Both the position numbers and the translations under genes were made by a program. 64,000 nucleotides of DNA. It comes from Mesostigma viride (lineage: Eukaryota; Streptophyta; Mesostigmatophyceae; Mesostigmatales; Mesostigmataceae). The stretch is from positions 2,067,638 through 2,131,637 of the forward strand of contig RPFO01000389.1 of the NCBI GenBank assembly GCA_009746045.1. The letters are read 5' to 3'. The notes beneath the pieces were generated by a model. That model searched no databases. It saw nothing but the letters and a program-made list of their open reading frames with translations, and had not been told where the DNA came from. Within the stretch, counting starts at the first letter, position 1. Each line of letters starts with the position of its first letter. Below are positions 20,935 through 31,599 of the stretch, in pieces.

Positions 20935-21280
20935 CCTTGGGGTCTCGCTGCAGCGAGACCCTTACGTCAAACAAAAACAAATCATTTTTAGGGTGAGCGA
21001 AGAAAGCCCCCTCCCATCTTGCAAACATTAAAAGTCGACATTCGTAGGGGTCTCGCTGCAGCGAGACCCTAACGTCGATACAAAAACAAATCATTTTAAG
21101 GGTGAGAAAAGAAAGACCCCCCCCATCATGAAAACATGAAAAATTGACATTCCTTGGGGTCTCGCTGCAGCGAGACCCTTACGTCAATACAAAAACAAAA
21201 TTCCGAGGGTCTACCCGCAGCGAGACCCTTACGTCCATGCGTGAATTCTATCACAACAATGAAGAACAGTGCACAACAAT
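20935..21280. repeat. 110-bp tandem repeat, each unit headed by a 22-bp palindrome
   Basis: Palindromes at 20940-20961, 21048-21069, 21157-21178 and 21207-21228; the first three are spaced 108-109 bp. After each comes CTTACGTC, an A-rich stretch ending AAATCATTTT, AGGGTGAG, then a C-rich block and CGACATTC or TGACATTC. It continues the array at 18832-18988. Bases 21240-21280 are unique up to the SDR-B border. Confidence 0.85.
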
Positions 21281-23271
21281 CGGATTTCTTTGAAAAGAGT
21301 TTCTCGAAGTGAGGCGGGGAATAAGGCCGCTCACGGGAGCCGCCTGGATGGTCGGCTGAACCGGGCGGGTTTGGCAGATGTAACCGGATTTGGCTAATGG
21401 CTGGCGACCTGGAATTGTTAGTAGGGGCAGTGGCCCTATTGTGCTACAATCTCGAAACAATCTTATGCTTAAAATTTGACAGGGCCGGGTTTGTTGAACC
21501 GGTTTGTTGAATGATAATTAGAACCTTTCGGAAAGGGTATTTGATTGGTTGTTGTTTTTGTGGTACGGTAGGTGTCGCTACATTCTCAGGTTGGCGTGTT
21601 AAGTTAAGCTCGGTTGCTGATGTCAGCCCCGTGCTAGGGCAGTTTGACTACTTTGGCGGCGTAGTGACATTGTTGTGGTCTTTTTTCTTGTAAACGTTGG
21701 CTGAGCGCCGACGGCTGAGGCTATGGCGGTACAAGAAGTGCCTCACCAGCCTTGCGCTCAGCATGGGTGCGGGGCTAAAATTTGTTAACCAAATTTCCGG
21801 CATCCGTGATCCCTGGCTGCTTAAGGCGGTTGGGATTCATGGCTGCCACTGGCCCGGAATTAATGTCCGGGTGATCGGGGTTTAAATGCGAAGCGGGGGC
21901 TGATGCATTATTTAATGGCTGGTTTGTTTGAAAGAAACGGCCAGCTGGCCGGGTTGGGCAAGGGCTAGCTTGCTTGATGGTTCCCTACCTGGGGATGCTT
22001 GCGCCTCGGGTTGGGCTGTCGGCAGGCTGGCCTGCCTTTGAGTTGTCTCGTACCTGGAAATGCTTGCATTCCGGGTTGGGCTTGGCTTGAGGGCCGCCGC
22101 GGCTCGGGGGGGTAAAAAATTTAAGTCACCGTTGTGGGACACGGAGCCTCGGCGCAGGAGGCAAGGGCTGAAAACCAACTTGATTTCGTAATCAGTGGTA
22201 TTTCCACTTTTTTGTACGGAAGGAGTGTTTATGTGCTCGGCACTAGGTTGGTTGCTCTTCAAAAAAGTTGTAAACTGGGCGTCGGCTGGAATCAGCGGCG
22301 CCAGTCAGCAGCTTTTGTTTTGACTTTGTGTTCCGCGACAGCACCCCTTAGCGGACCAGAGAAGAGGTCGGCAACGAGGTCAGCGGGGGCCCCCGAGTGG
22401 GGTCAAAAATGCGAGCTGTGTCGATCGACAGTGCATGAATTTTTGTGCATTCACAGTCGCTGGGAATTAAATCTGTTTTCTGGCAACGGAGAGCGCCCAT
22501 CGCGACAGGACAGCTTTTGACGGGAAAGGAAATGGTGCTTCTTTAGCGGACCGGAGGGCCAGGAAGGGGAGGTTGGGTAATCGCGAGCCATGCCTAAGGA
22601 GTTCTTAATAGCGGTTCTGTAACCGCTACCTGTCTGTATGCATCTACTTATTGTTTTAACAAAGATGCTGGTGACTATGGTGAGCAAACGGGTGTATGAA
22701 TCGGATTTCTTTGAAAAGAGTTTCTCGAAGTGAGGCGGGGAATAAGGCCGCTCACGGGAGCCGCCTGGATGGTCGGCTGAACCGGGCGGGTTTGGCAGAT
22801 GTAACCGGATTTGGCTAATGGCTGGCGACCTGGAATTGTTAGTAGGGGCAGTGGCCCTATTGTGCTACAATCTCGAAACAATCTTATGCTTAAAATTTGA
22901 CAGGGCCGGGTTTGTTGAACCGGTTTGTTGAATGATAATTAGAACCTTTCGGAAAGGGTATTTGATTGGTTGTTGTTTTTGTGGTACGGTAGGTGTCGCT
23001 ACATTCTCAGGTTGGCGTGTTAAGTTAAGCTCGGTTGCTGATGTCAGCCCCGTGCTAGGGCAGTTTGACTACTTTGGCGGCGTAGTGACATTGTTGTGGT
23101 CTTTTTTCTTGTCCCACCCACCCACCCTCTTTGGTGGCCTGGTCTGCGCGGGTAATCGCGAGCCATGCCTAAGGAGTTCTTAATAGCGGTTCTGTAACCG
23201 CTACCTGTCTGTATGCATCTACTTATTGTTTTAACAAAGATGCTGGTGACTATGGTGAGCAAACGGGTGTA
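21281..23271 (+). mobile_element. SDR-B copy 2 (opposite orientation)
   Basis: Reads in the presumed sense direction: A1 21281-21690, internal 21691-22574, B1 22575-22696, junction TGAAT (22697-22701), A2 22702-23111, C-rich linker 23112-23149 (CCCACCCACCCACCC), B2 to 23271. Left flank AAT, right flank TGAAA, so the shared triplet is weaker than in copies 1 and 3. Apart from a few bases it equals the reverse complement of copy 3. Confidence 0.85.
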
Positions 23272-23466
23272 TGAAAACGTTATTCATGCCAGCACCCCCC
23301 CACATTCAATTATTCATGCCATCACCCCCCCACATTTACTTATTCATGCCAGCACCCCCCCACATTGATTTCTTCATGCCAGCACCCCCCCACATGCATT
23401 TATACGTAGCAGCACCCCCCCACATTTATTTATTCATGCCAGCACCCCCCCACATTTAATTATTCA
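23272..23466. repeat. 30-bp minisatellite, short array between inverted SDR-B copies
   Basis: Six to seven units of the 30-bp repeat (CATGCCAGCACCCCCCCACA followed by an AT-rich TTTATTTATT part). One unit is the ACGTAGCAGCA variant. It is the loop between SDR-B copies 2 and 3. Confidence 0.95.
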
Positions 23467-25456
23467 TACACCCGTTTGCTCACCATAGTCACCAGCATCT
23501 TTGTTAAAACAATAAGTAGATGCATACAGACAGGTAGCGGTTACAGAACCGCTATTAAGAACTCCTTAGGCATGGCTCGCGATTACCCGCGCAGACCAGG
23601 CCACCAAAGAGGGTGGGTGGGTGGGACAAGAAAAAAGACCACAACAATGTCACTACGCCGCCAAAGTAGTCAAACTGCCCTAGCACGGGGCTGACATCAG
23701 CAACCGAGCTTAACTTAACACGCCAACCTGAGAATGTAGCGACACCTACCGTACCACAAAAACAACAACCAATCAAATACCCTTTCCGAAAGGTTCTAAT
23801 TATCATTCAACAAACCGGTTCAACAAACCCGGCCCTGTCAAACTTTAAGCATAAGATTGTTTCGAGATTGTAGCACAATAGGGCCACTGCCCCTACTAAC
23901 AATTCCAGGTCGCCAGCCATTAGCCAAATCCGGTTACATCTGCCAAACCCGCCCGGTTCAGCCGACCATCCAGGCGGCTCCCGTGAGCGGCCTTATTCCC
24001 CGCCTCACTTCGAGAAACTCTTTTCAAAGAAATCCGATTCATACACCCGTTTGCTCACCATAGTCACCAGCATCTTTGTTAAAACAATAAGTAGATGCAT
24101 ACAGACAGGTAGCGGTTACAGAACCGCTATTAAGAACTCCTTAGGCATGGCTCGCGATTACCCAACCTCCCCTTCCTGGCCCTCCGGTCCGCTAAAGAAG
24201 CACCATTTCCTTTCCCGTCAAAAGCTGTCCTGTCGCGATGGGCGCTCTCCGTTGCCAGAAAACAGATTTAATTCCCAGCGACTGTGAATGCACAAAAACT
24301 CATGCACTGTCGATCGACACAGCTCGCATTTTTGACCCCACTCGGGGCCCCCGCTGACCTCGTTGCCGACCTCTTCTCTGGTCCGCTAAGGGGTGCTGTC
24401 GCGGAACACAAAGTCAAAGCAAAAGCTGCTGACTGGCACCGCTGATTCCAGCCGACGCCCAGTTTACAACTTTTTTGAAGAGCAACCAACCTAGTGCCGA
24501 GCACATAAACACTCCTTCCGTACAAAAAAGTGGAAATACCACTGAATACGAAATCAAGTTGGTTTTCAGCCCTTGCCTCCTGCGCCGAGGCTCCGTGTCC
24601 CACAACGGTGACTTAAATTTTTTACCCCCCCGAGCCGCGGCGGCCCTCAAGCCAAGCCCAACCCGGAATGCAAGCATTTCCAGGTACGAGACAACTCAAA
24701 GGCAGGCCAGCCTGCCGACAGCCCAACCCGAGGCGCAAGCATCCCCAGGTACGGAACCATCAAGCAAGCTAGCCCTTGCCCAACCCGGCCAGCTGGCCGT
24801 TTCTTTCAAACAAACCAGCCATTAAATAATGCATCAGCCCCCGCTTCGCATTTAAACCCCGATCACCCGGACATTAATTCCGGGCCAGTGGCAGCCATGA
24901 ATCCCAACCGCCTTAAGCAGCCAGGGATCATGGATGCCGGAAATTTGGTTAACAAATTTTAGCCCCGCACCCATGCTGAGCGCAAGGCTGGTGAGGCACT
25001 TCTTGTACCGCCATAGCCTCAGCCGTCGGCGCTCAGCCAACGTTTGCAAGAAAAAAGACCACAACAATGTCACTACGCCGCCAAAGTAGTCAAACTGCCC
25101 TAGCACGGGGCTGACATCAGCAACCGAGCTTAACTTAACACGCCAACCTGAGAATGTAGCGACACCTACCGTACCACAAAAACAACAACCAATCAAATAC
25201 CCTTTCCGAAAGGTTCTAATTATCATTCAACAAACCGGTTCAACAAACCCGGCCCTGTCAAACTTTAAGCATAAGATTGTTTCGAGATTGTAGCACAATA
25301 GGGCCACTGCCCCTACTAACAATTCCAGGTCGCCAGCCATTAGCCAAATCCGGTTACATCTGCCAAACCCGCCCGGTTCAGCCGACCATCCAGGCGGCTC
25401 CCGTGAGCGGCCTTATTCCCCGCCTCACTTCGAGAAACTCTTTTCAAAGAAATCCG
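23467..25456 (-). mobile_element. SDR-B copy 3
   Basis: Short unit 23467-24036 with the GGGTGGGTGGGTGGG linker, ATTCA junction 24037-24041, long unit 24042-25456, right border ATTCA 25457-25461; left border ATTCA 23462-23466. Both borders lie in minisatellite units that normally read TTATTCATGCC, so removing the element with one ATTCA restores an intact repeat unit. This fixes the element ends cleanly. Confidence 0.9.
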
Positions 25457-26815
25457 ATTCATGCCAGCAACCCCCCCACATTTAATTATTCATGCCATCA
25501 CCCCCCCACATTTATTTATTCATGACAGCAGCCCCCCACATTTATTTATTCATGCCAGCACCCCCCCACATTTATTTATTCATGCCAGCACCCCCCAACA
25601 TTTATTTATACGTAGCAGCACCCCCCACATTTAATAATTCATGCCATCACCCCCCCACATTTATTTATTCATGCCAGCAACGCCCCACATGCATTTATAC
25701 GTAGCAGCACCCCCCCACATTTAATTATTCATGCCAGCAGCCCCCCACATTCATTTATTCATGCCAGCAACCCCCCACATGCATTTATACGTAGCAGCAC
25801 CCCCCCACATTTATTTATTCATGCCATCACCCCCCCACATTTATATATTCATGCCAGCAACCCCCCACATTTAACTATTCATGCCAGCAACCCCCCACAT
25901 TTAAGTATTCATGACAGCACCCCCCCACATTTATTTATTCATGCCAGCACCCCCCCACATTTAATTATTCATGCCAGCAGCCCCCAACATTTATTTATAA
26001 GTAGCAGCACCCCCCACATTTAATTATTCATGCCAGCACGCCCCCACATTAAATTATTCATGCCATCACCCCCCCACATTTAATTATTCATGCCATCACC
26101 CCCACACATTTATTTATTCATGCCAGCAACCCCCCACATTTATTTATTCATGCCAGCAACCCCCCACATGCATTTATACGTAGCAGCACCCCCCCGCATT
26201 CATTTATTCATGCCATCACCCCCCCACATTTATTTATTCATGCCAGCACCCCCCCACATTTATTTATTCATGCCAGCAACCCCCACATGCATTTATACGT
26301 AGCAGCACCCCCACACATTTATTTATACGTAGCATCATCCCCCCACATTAATATGTATTCATGCCAGCAACGCCCCACATGCATTTATACGTAGCAGCAC
26401 CCCCCCACCTTTATATATTCATGACAGCACCCCCCCACATTTATTTATTCATGCCAGCAACCCCCCACATGCATTTATACGTAGCAGCACCCCCCCACAT
26501 TTATTTATTCATGCCATCACCCCCCCACATTTTTTTATTCATGCTAGCAACCCCCCACATGCATTTATACGTAGCAGCATCCCCCCACATGTATTTATAC
26601 GTAGCATCACCCCCCCACATTTAATTATTCATGCCAGCAACGCCCCACATGCATTTATACGTAGCAGCACCCCCCCACATTTAATTATTCATGACAGCAG
26701 CCCCCCACATTTATTTATTCATGCCATCACCCCCCCACATGCATTTATACGTAGCAGCATCCCCCCACATTTAATTATTCATACCATCACCCCCCCACAT
26801 TTTTTTATTCATGCC
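25457..26815. repeat. 30-bp minisatellite array, block 2
   Basis: About 45 units of the 30-bp repeat in two main types: CATGCCAGCA (or CATGCCATCA, CATGACAGCA) and ACGTAGCAGCA. The poly-C run varies from five to eight. Ends at the left border of the methyltransferase retrotransposon. Confidence 0.97.
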
Positions 26816-27988
26816 TGTCACGGACGCGAGCTATGTCATCCGGGCGCCCACTATGCACAATACCGGTGACGTGCGCAAGGAATTTGTTTTCTGCGCATTT
26901 TTGACAAAGGCTAGTGACCGGGGGGGGGACACTAGCACTTGCAGCATAAGAGCGGACGAAAGTGCACGTGCGCGCGCGCCGGGCCACTGAGGCACGGCTG
27001 GGCGCGCAGCACTGACGTACTTGAGCGGACGGCAGCACAAGTGCGCAGCGTCGAGAGGATCATACGCGAGTTATAGTGGACAGCTGGAGCTGGAGCTGGA
27101 GCTGGAGCTGGAGCTGGACTGCCGGACTTCAACAGCGCCGAGGCTATTGACAGGCCAGGTGTCTTTGTGGTGTAGAATAGCGGGTCAACGTTATGAGGAC
27201 TGGACAGAAAATGGAAAAGGACAATTTGCGGTGCGGAGCCAGATCGCTGGAATGAATGCGAAATCGCTGGCAGCCCTACAAAGGGATTTCTTCTAGAAAG
27301 GAAAGATTAGAAGCAATGTTTGCTGGGCCACTCACACGCAAGGTGTGAGCGTGCAGATTGTTTGAAGGATATTATGCTTCGACCTTGGTGGTCGTGACTC
27401 AATGCCGGACATTCCCAGGGACAGAAATGCCGGAGCCTCTAGGAGATGAGATCGGCAACAGGGTAGCAATTTAGATTTGTCGGGATGCCTTCCTGTTTTT
27501 GTTGGCATGTGTGGTAGTAAGCCAGGACGGCAACTGGAATGCGGTTTCTGTTTGCATGGTTCAGGCAGCAAGATAGTTTTGGCATTCCTGGCTGGACTGA
27601 CAAGTGTGGCGTGTGTCATGCGTGTGGCATGACGAATGGTTTGGTTCATAGTCGAAGAGGACTCTCACGTAGCGTGTAGTCTCTTCGAGTCTCTCGTTAG
27701 TGGCCTTCGTGTTTCTCCCTTTCCTTGGGAGCAAGGCCGGTAGCATGTCATGGAGCGCTGCCTAACTGCGGGCTCGTGAGCATGGAGTGCATCGATATTG
27801 AGACTATCAACGTGTTGTAATTGTATTAACTTTCTCAATAAATTCCGCATGTGCGGCTTCATCATCAGACTGTGCAAAGTGTGTGTTGTGAAAACATTGT
27901 TCTATAGCAGGGGAGGCAAAAGCATTAAGGTGGTCATCAGGCACGAGGGACAGTTCCTTGTCCTCGGCTGAGAACCCTCCTTTCGTTA
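26816..27988 (+). repeat. 5' LTR of the methyltransferase retrotransposon
   Basis: Starts TGTCACGGACGCG. It includes a GGAGCT hexamer run (27084-27118), a long hairpin near 27655-27690 (CGAAGAG...CTCTTCG) and AATAAATTCC near 27838. It matches 34913-36084 up to TTTCGTTA; beyond that the two differ, so the true 3' limit of the 5' LTR is uncertain. Confidence 0.88.
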
Positions 27989-28252
27989 CTCGAAGAGACT
28001 ACCCGGTAGTCTGCTTCCTTCTGTTCGAAGCCAAGACGTTGGCTTTAGTGTTTATCAACCATCAGCAGTACAGGGAACGGCCTGGCTGACAGTGTGTAAA
28101 GGAAGTGTCTTGAGACAGATTTTAAGAAAATAGAACTAGCCAGAATTTGCTGGCTCTTGTCTTTTTCTGGCAGGCTAACCTAGGCTTGTTGGTTCTTGTT
28201 TTGCCCATCGGTCAGCTGGTGCATGCCACTGACGCGAGCGCAGACTCGAGCC

Positions 28253-28561
28253 ATGGCGGATGCAAATAGAGCAGATGCCGACACGTCCGCTCCGGGGTCG
28301 AATGGCGGGATTCCTCCCGCCGTACCCGCAGTGGGTGAGAGTCGCGACCAAGAAGCGCCCCTGAGTATGGTGGCGCTGTTCGCGCAGATGCAAGCGCAGA
28401 TGCAGCAACAGTCGCAACAGTTGCAGCAGCAACTGGCGCTGCAGATGCGGGAAGTGACCGACAGATTGGTGGCCGTAGAGGGTCGTCATCTGCAGTCCAC
28501 ACCATGGGACGGGCTGTCAGAAGTTTTACCGTTTTGTGCCACAGGCTCGCATTTTTATTAG
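28253..28561 (+). CDS. Gag N-terminal remnant
   Basis: About 102 residues from ATG 28253 (MADANRADADTSAPG). Contains a glutamine-rich coiled coil (AQMQAQMQQQSQQLQQQL) typical of Gag oligomerisation segments and stops at 28559-28561. No capsid core or zinc knuckle follows before the protease, so Gag is largely deleted. Calling it Gag rests on position and coiled coil only. Confidence 0.5.
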   Translation: MADANRADADTSAPGSNGGIPPAVPAVGESRDQEAPLSMVALFAQMQAQMQQQSQQLQQQLALQMREVTDRLVAVEGRHLQSTPWDGLSEVLPFCATGSHFY

Positions 28562-28948
28562 TGCAGGCTTGGGCCACTTGCTCGTGTTTGTATTATCGTT
28601 TATTCTGCCGTCGGGACATTGACGGAATTATTACGTAGGATATGCCGTGATTTACCTTGCCGGCACAATTCTGTGTGAGCTACGTCAGTGCCTTGCTTTA
28701 TTTTCAGTGTCGAATTTCAGATTTTCAGTGTCGAATCTCAGTACGGAAGATACTGTGGACTTTTGTACCGTCCGTAGGTCTTACCATATATTCTGAGTTG
28801 TCTGGTATGACGCGCCGCATGGACTTTGGCAATTTTTGCCAGACGGACCAGTTGTGGCGCCGCGTCACTTCCCTGGTGACAGATGTAGACGAAAATAAGT
28901 TGAGCCTGCGCCGACCTTAGAGAAAGAAACCTAATATAAGTGGTACAG

Positions 28949-29301
28949 TATTTAACGTAACTAAAACCTGTTGCACCTTGGAGGTCAGGGGTTCGAATCC
29001 TTACTGAGGCAGCTCCGGCGCATTTAGTGGTGCGTGCTCAGCGGCCTAGGCGGATGTCTCGGGCTCTTCGTCCCCCCTCCACGAGGCCAGGTTTTAGTTA
29101 CGTTAAATAGTGCCGGAACCTTTTGCCGCCTGAGGCAAATCGGGCCGGAACACTATTTTGCCCGGAATAACCACTTCCGAGCACCCAAGTTAATTCGGCC
29201 GAATTAACTTGGGTGCTCGGAAGTGGTTATTCCGGGCAAAATAGTGTTCCGGCCCGATTTGCCTCAGGCGGCAAAAGGTTCCGGCACTATTTAACGTAAC
29301 T
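28949..29301. mobile_element. Fold-back element copy (truncated): B-box spacer plus 206-bp perfect palindrome
   Basis: Left palindrome reduced to its last 14 bp (TATTTAACGTAACT, 28949-28962), spacer 28963-29095 with GGTTCGAATCC, then a complete, mismatch-free palindrome 29096-29301. Its arms carry GCCGGAACC and GGGCCGGAACAC on both sides, differing from the 765-970 copy at the same positions in both arms. Ends directly before the protease ORF. Confidence 0.92.
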
Positions 29302-29316
29302 CAGCGGGCGTGCGTA

Positions 29317-29935
29317 GTGCCTAGGGCACCCACTGTCACCTCATATCCGGATGGTGAGCCAGCAATGGCGTTTCAGGCGCAGGGGCACGGGGAGCCCCTG
29401 AGCAACGTGGTCTACAGTACTGACCATGAATTGGTCGTGAAACTGGACAGCGGGGCCCAGCCACTCGTCATCAGTGCTCGGCTGGCCCAGTTGCTCAACC
29501 TAACCAGGGAGAATGGCGGGCTGCGGGACAGTCATGTGTCCGTGGCGGGCTGGCAGGGCCCTGCCGCTAAACCCTTTGCCATGACTGCGGTCCAGGTAAT
29601 GGTCATCCTCAACCCGCTCAGGCCATCCGACATGGCCTGCATCCCTGTGAATGCCCTTGTGACCGAGCAGTCATCGTATGACGTGCTGGTCGGCATGGAG
29701 GTCATGTTTCCCATGCGGCTCGAGGTACGCATGTGGGAAGGCCGCGCGGTGTACATCGTTGACAGAGACGGTGACGCCATGCGCCAAGCAAGCATCCCGG
29801 TGAGCTGCTACAGCTCGGACACTGGGGCAGTGCGTGTCTCGACGGTCAACCGGGTCGAGGCTGGCTCGCACGACGCGGTGGTGGAGGTACGGATGGGGGA
29901 GGTCACGGCAGCTGGGGGGGCTGTGCGTGATAAGC
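29317..29935 (+). CDS. Aspartic protease of the methyltransferase retrotransposon
   Basis: Retropepsin-like domain. The catalytic block is VVKLDSGAQPLVISARLAQ (about residue 45), followed by the V-AGWQGP strand, and YDVLVGMEVMFPM as the second diagnostic block near residue 120. It would mature the polyprotein. The ORF runs on to 30183, but the methyltransferase that follows is read in another frame from before 30160, so a shift occurs at about 29935. The start codon is not secure because Gag is missing and a fold-back element lies just upstream. Confidence 0.85.
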
Positions 29936-29942
29936 ATCGGCC

Positions 29943-31143
29943 GTGCATCCCAACAGCGCTGGTGGGACGGGCCTCATTGCAGAGCACGTGGGCGGCGCGA
30001 CAGCAGCCGCAAGCGCGGCAGGCCCTTTTGCGTCAGCACGTCACCAACGCGGTGCGGCAGCAACAACTCTCTCATCTCCCGCGGCAATCGCAGTCCCAAG
30101 TGGCTGTCGCGACAACGAAGGTAACTTCTGTGCCGATGTTGTGGCAGAGTCGCGGGTCTTGTCCGAAGGGGTTGTATTGCTAGAATTGTTTGCTGGGATG
30201 GGAGGGGGGCTGGCTGGCTTTCTCGCTGCAGGCGGTACGTGCCACACGTTGATCGCCGTAGAGCCGTCTCCTACCGCTCGGGCAGTGTATAGGCATCACT
30301 GTGCCCAGCTGTCTGCCCTGTATCCATCTCAGTTTCCTCCGTCTGCGTGGACAGATCCGTTTGGGGAGTGCCCTCAGGATATCCGTGCCATTGGGGAGGT
30401 TCATGTGCGAGGCCTTTTGAGGCGGCACAAGAGGATAGACCTCGTCCTCGCGGGCTGGGAATGTCAAGGGTTGAGTCAGGCCGGCGTAGGACGCGGGCTT
30501 GCGGATCCTAGGAGCGGGTTGTTTTGGGATCTGCTTCGAGTCGTTGGACTCTTGCAGCAGCTGCAGGACCAGCCACTAGCGTATCTTTTTGAGAACGTGG
30601 TGGCCGACGACAGCCCTCACGAGGTAGTGAGGAAGGACTGGGCCCAGATCGTGGACATCTTAGGGGCCCAGTCACGTGCGACAATGCAGGATTGGGCGGG
30701 CTCACCCACAGGTACCGCGCATTCTGGACCAACCTTGCACTCACCACCACCATCCAGGCAGTGGTAGATGCGATCACACGACAGCACGACGGCATGCCCG
30801 CGGAGGTGGCGCTGCCACCACATTTGGTCACGCAGCGTGTAGATGTCGCCGATCGGCACCCTTACGCACCCGTCAATCACGTAGGTAAGCCTATGTGCGC
30901 TCTTCCCACCTTGGTTAGTTACCAGGGGTCATCGGCCTACAGGGACCGGGGCAAGGGTTTGGTATGGGACACCGGTACGGGTTTGTTGGTGCAGCCGCCC
31001 GCTGAGTTTCGGGAGGTGAGCATGGGGTTCCATGTGGGGGCGTCCGCCGCTGAGGGGGTTTTAGAGGCCACTAGGTGGTCTCTCGTTGGGCAAGCCATGT
31101 CAGCCTTCCAGGTTGGGTATGTTCTGCGGGCCGCAATGCAAGT
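29943..31143 (+). CDS. Cytosine-5 DNA methyltransferase domain in Pol
   Basis: All core C5-MTase motifs occur in order: motif I LLELFAGMGGGLAGF (SAM binding, about 30166-30210), motif IV GWECQGLSQAG with catalytic Cys codon 30462-30464, motif VI YLFENVV (about 30585), motif VIII HRYRAFW (about 30706), motif IX FREVSMGF (about 31005) and motif X GQAMSAFQVGYVL (about 31090). A one-base shift near 30675 splits it in two frames. Motif IV has Glu where most enzymes have Pro (PCQ). The family transfers methyl from SAM to cytosine C5. It lies between protease and RT. Methyltransferase-bearing retrotransposons are known from charophytes and dinoflagellates. Confidence 0.92.
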
Positions 31144-31579
31144 GCGCCAGGGTGGGGGAGATATCCCCACACCGCCACCGCCTGTCAGTGCCCACGCGGC
31201 TGGTGTCCGGCCAACAGCGTCCGGCGGCACTGGGTCGCCATGGAGATCGCGGCTGCTTCAACTATGGAGCGTTATCCTCATGACGTCCTTGTTGTCCAGC
31301 ACGGTGTTCGCTGGAGCGCCCACCCTGCAGCAATCGGTCGGTCGCGCAGTCCGTGCCATTCAGCAGGTGAGCGTCACACCCGGTGTAGCCGCATTTTCCC
31401 TTTTCCACGATGCCGCTGTCCGGGGGCCTTGTCTCGACAGTAGGAGTGCCGCAGTCGCAGATCCTGCTGCCTCTCACATATGGGCCATAGGTGAGCACCT
31501 CACCGCCACGCAACGCAAGGCTATGGAGCACTGGTTGCATTCTGCACGCTCAGTTTCGCTTTCAGCAGTGAAGAACTAG
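31144..31579 (+). CDS. Linker between methyltransferase and RT
   Basis: Continuation of the ORF beginning about 30660. Contains a Pro run, one hydrophobic segment (LWSVILMTSLLSSTVFAG) and a helical part before RT (LTATQRKAMEHWLHSA). It ends at a stop 31577-31579; the RT frame starts one base off near 31555. No domain recognised; the hydrophobic segment could be a transmembrane helix or a buried strand. Confidence 0.5.
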
Positions 31580-31599
31580 GGTGCTACAACGGGGGCTGC

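Noticed and set aside
21697-22520. ORFs inside SDR-B internal segments
   Set aside because: Short, no recognisable motif, and open in both directions in the same place; identical in all copies only because the copies are recent.
16802-25456. SDR units as ordinary LTRs or TRIM elements
   Set aside because: No TG...CA ends, no primer site, and the short unit is X-linker-Y rather than a simple terminal repeat; the triplet at the middle junction also does not fit.
25457-26815. CRISPR-like regular repeats
   Set aside because: The units are contiguous with no unique spacers, in a eukaryotic context with introns and LTR elements.
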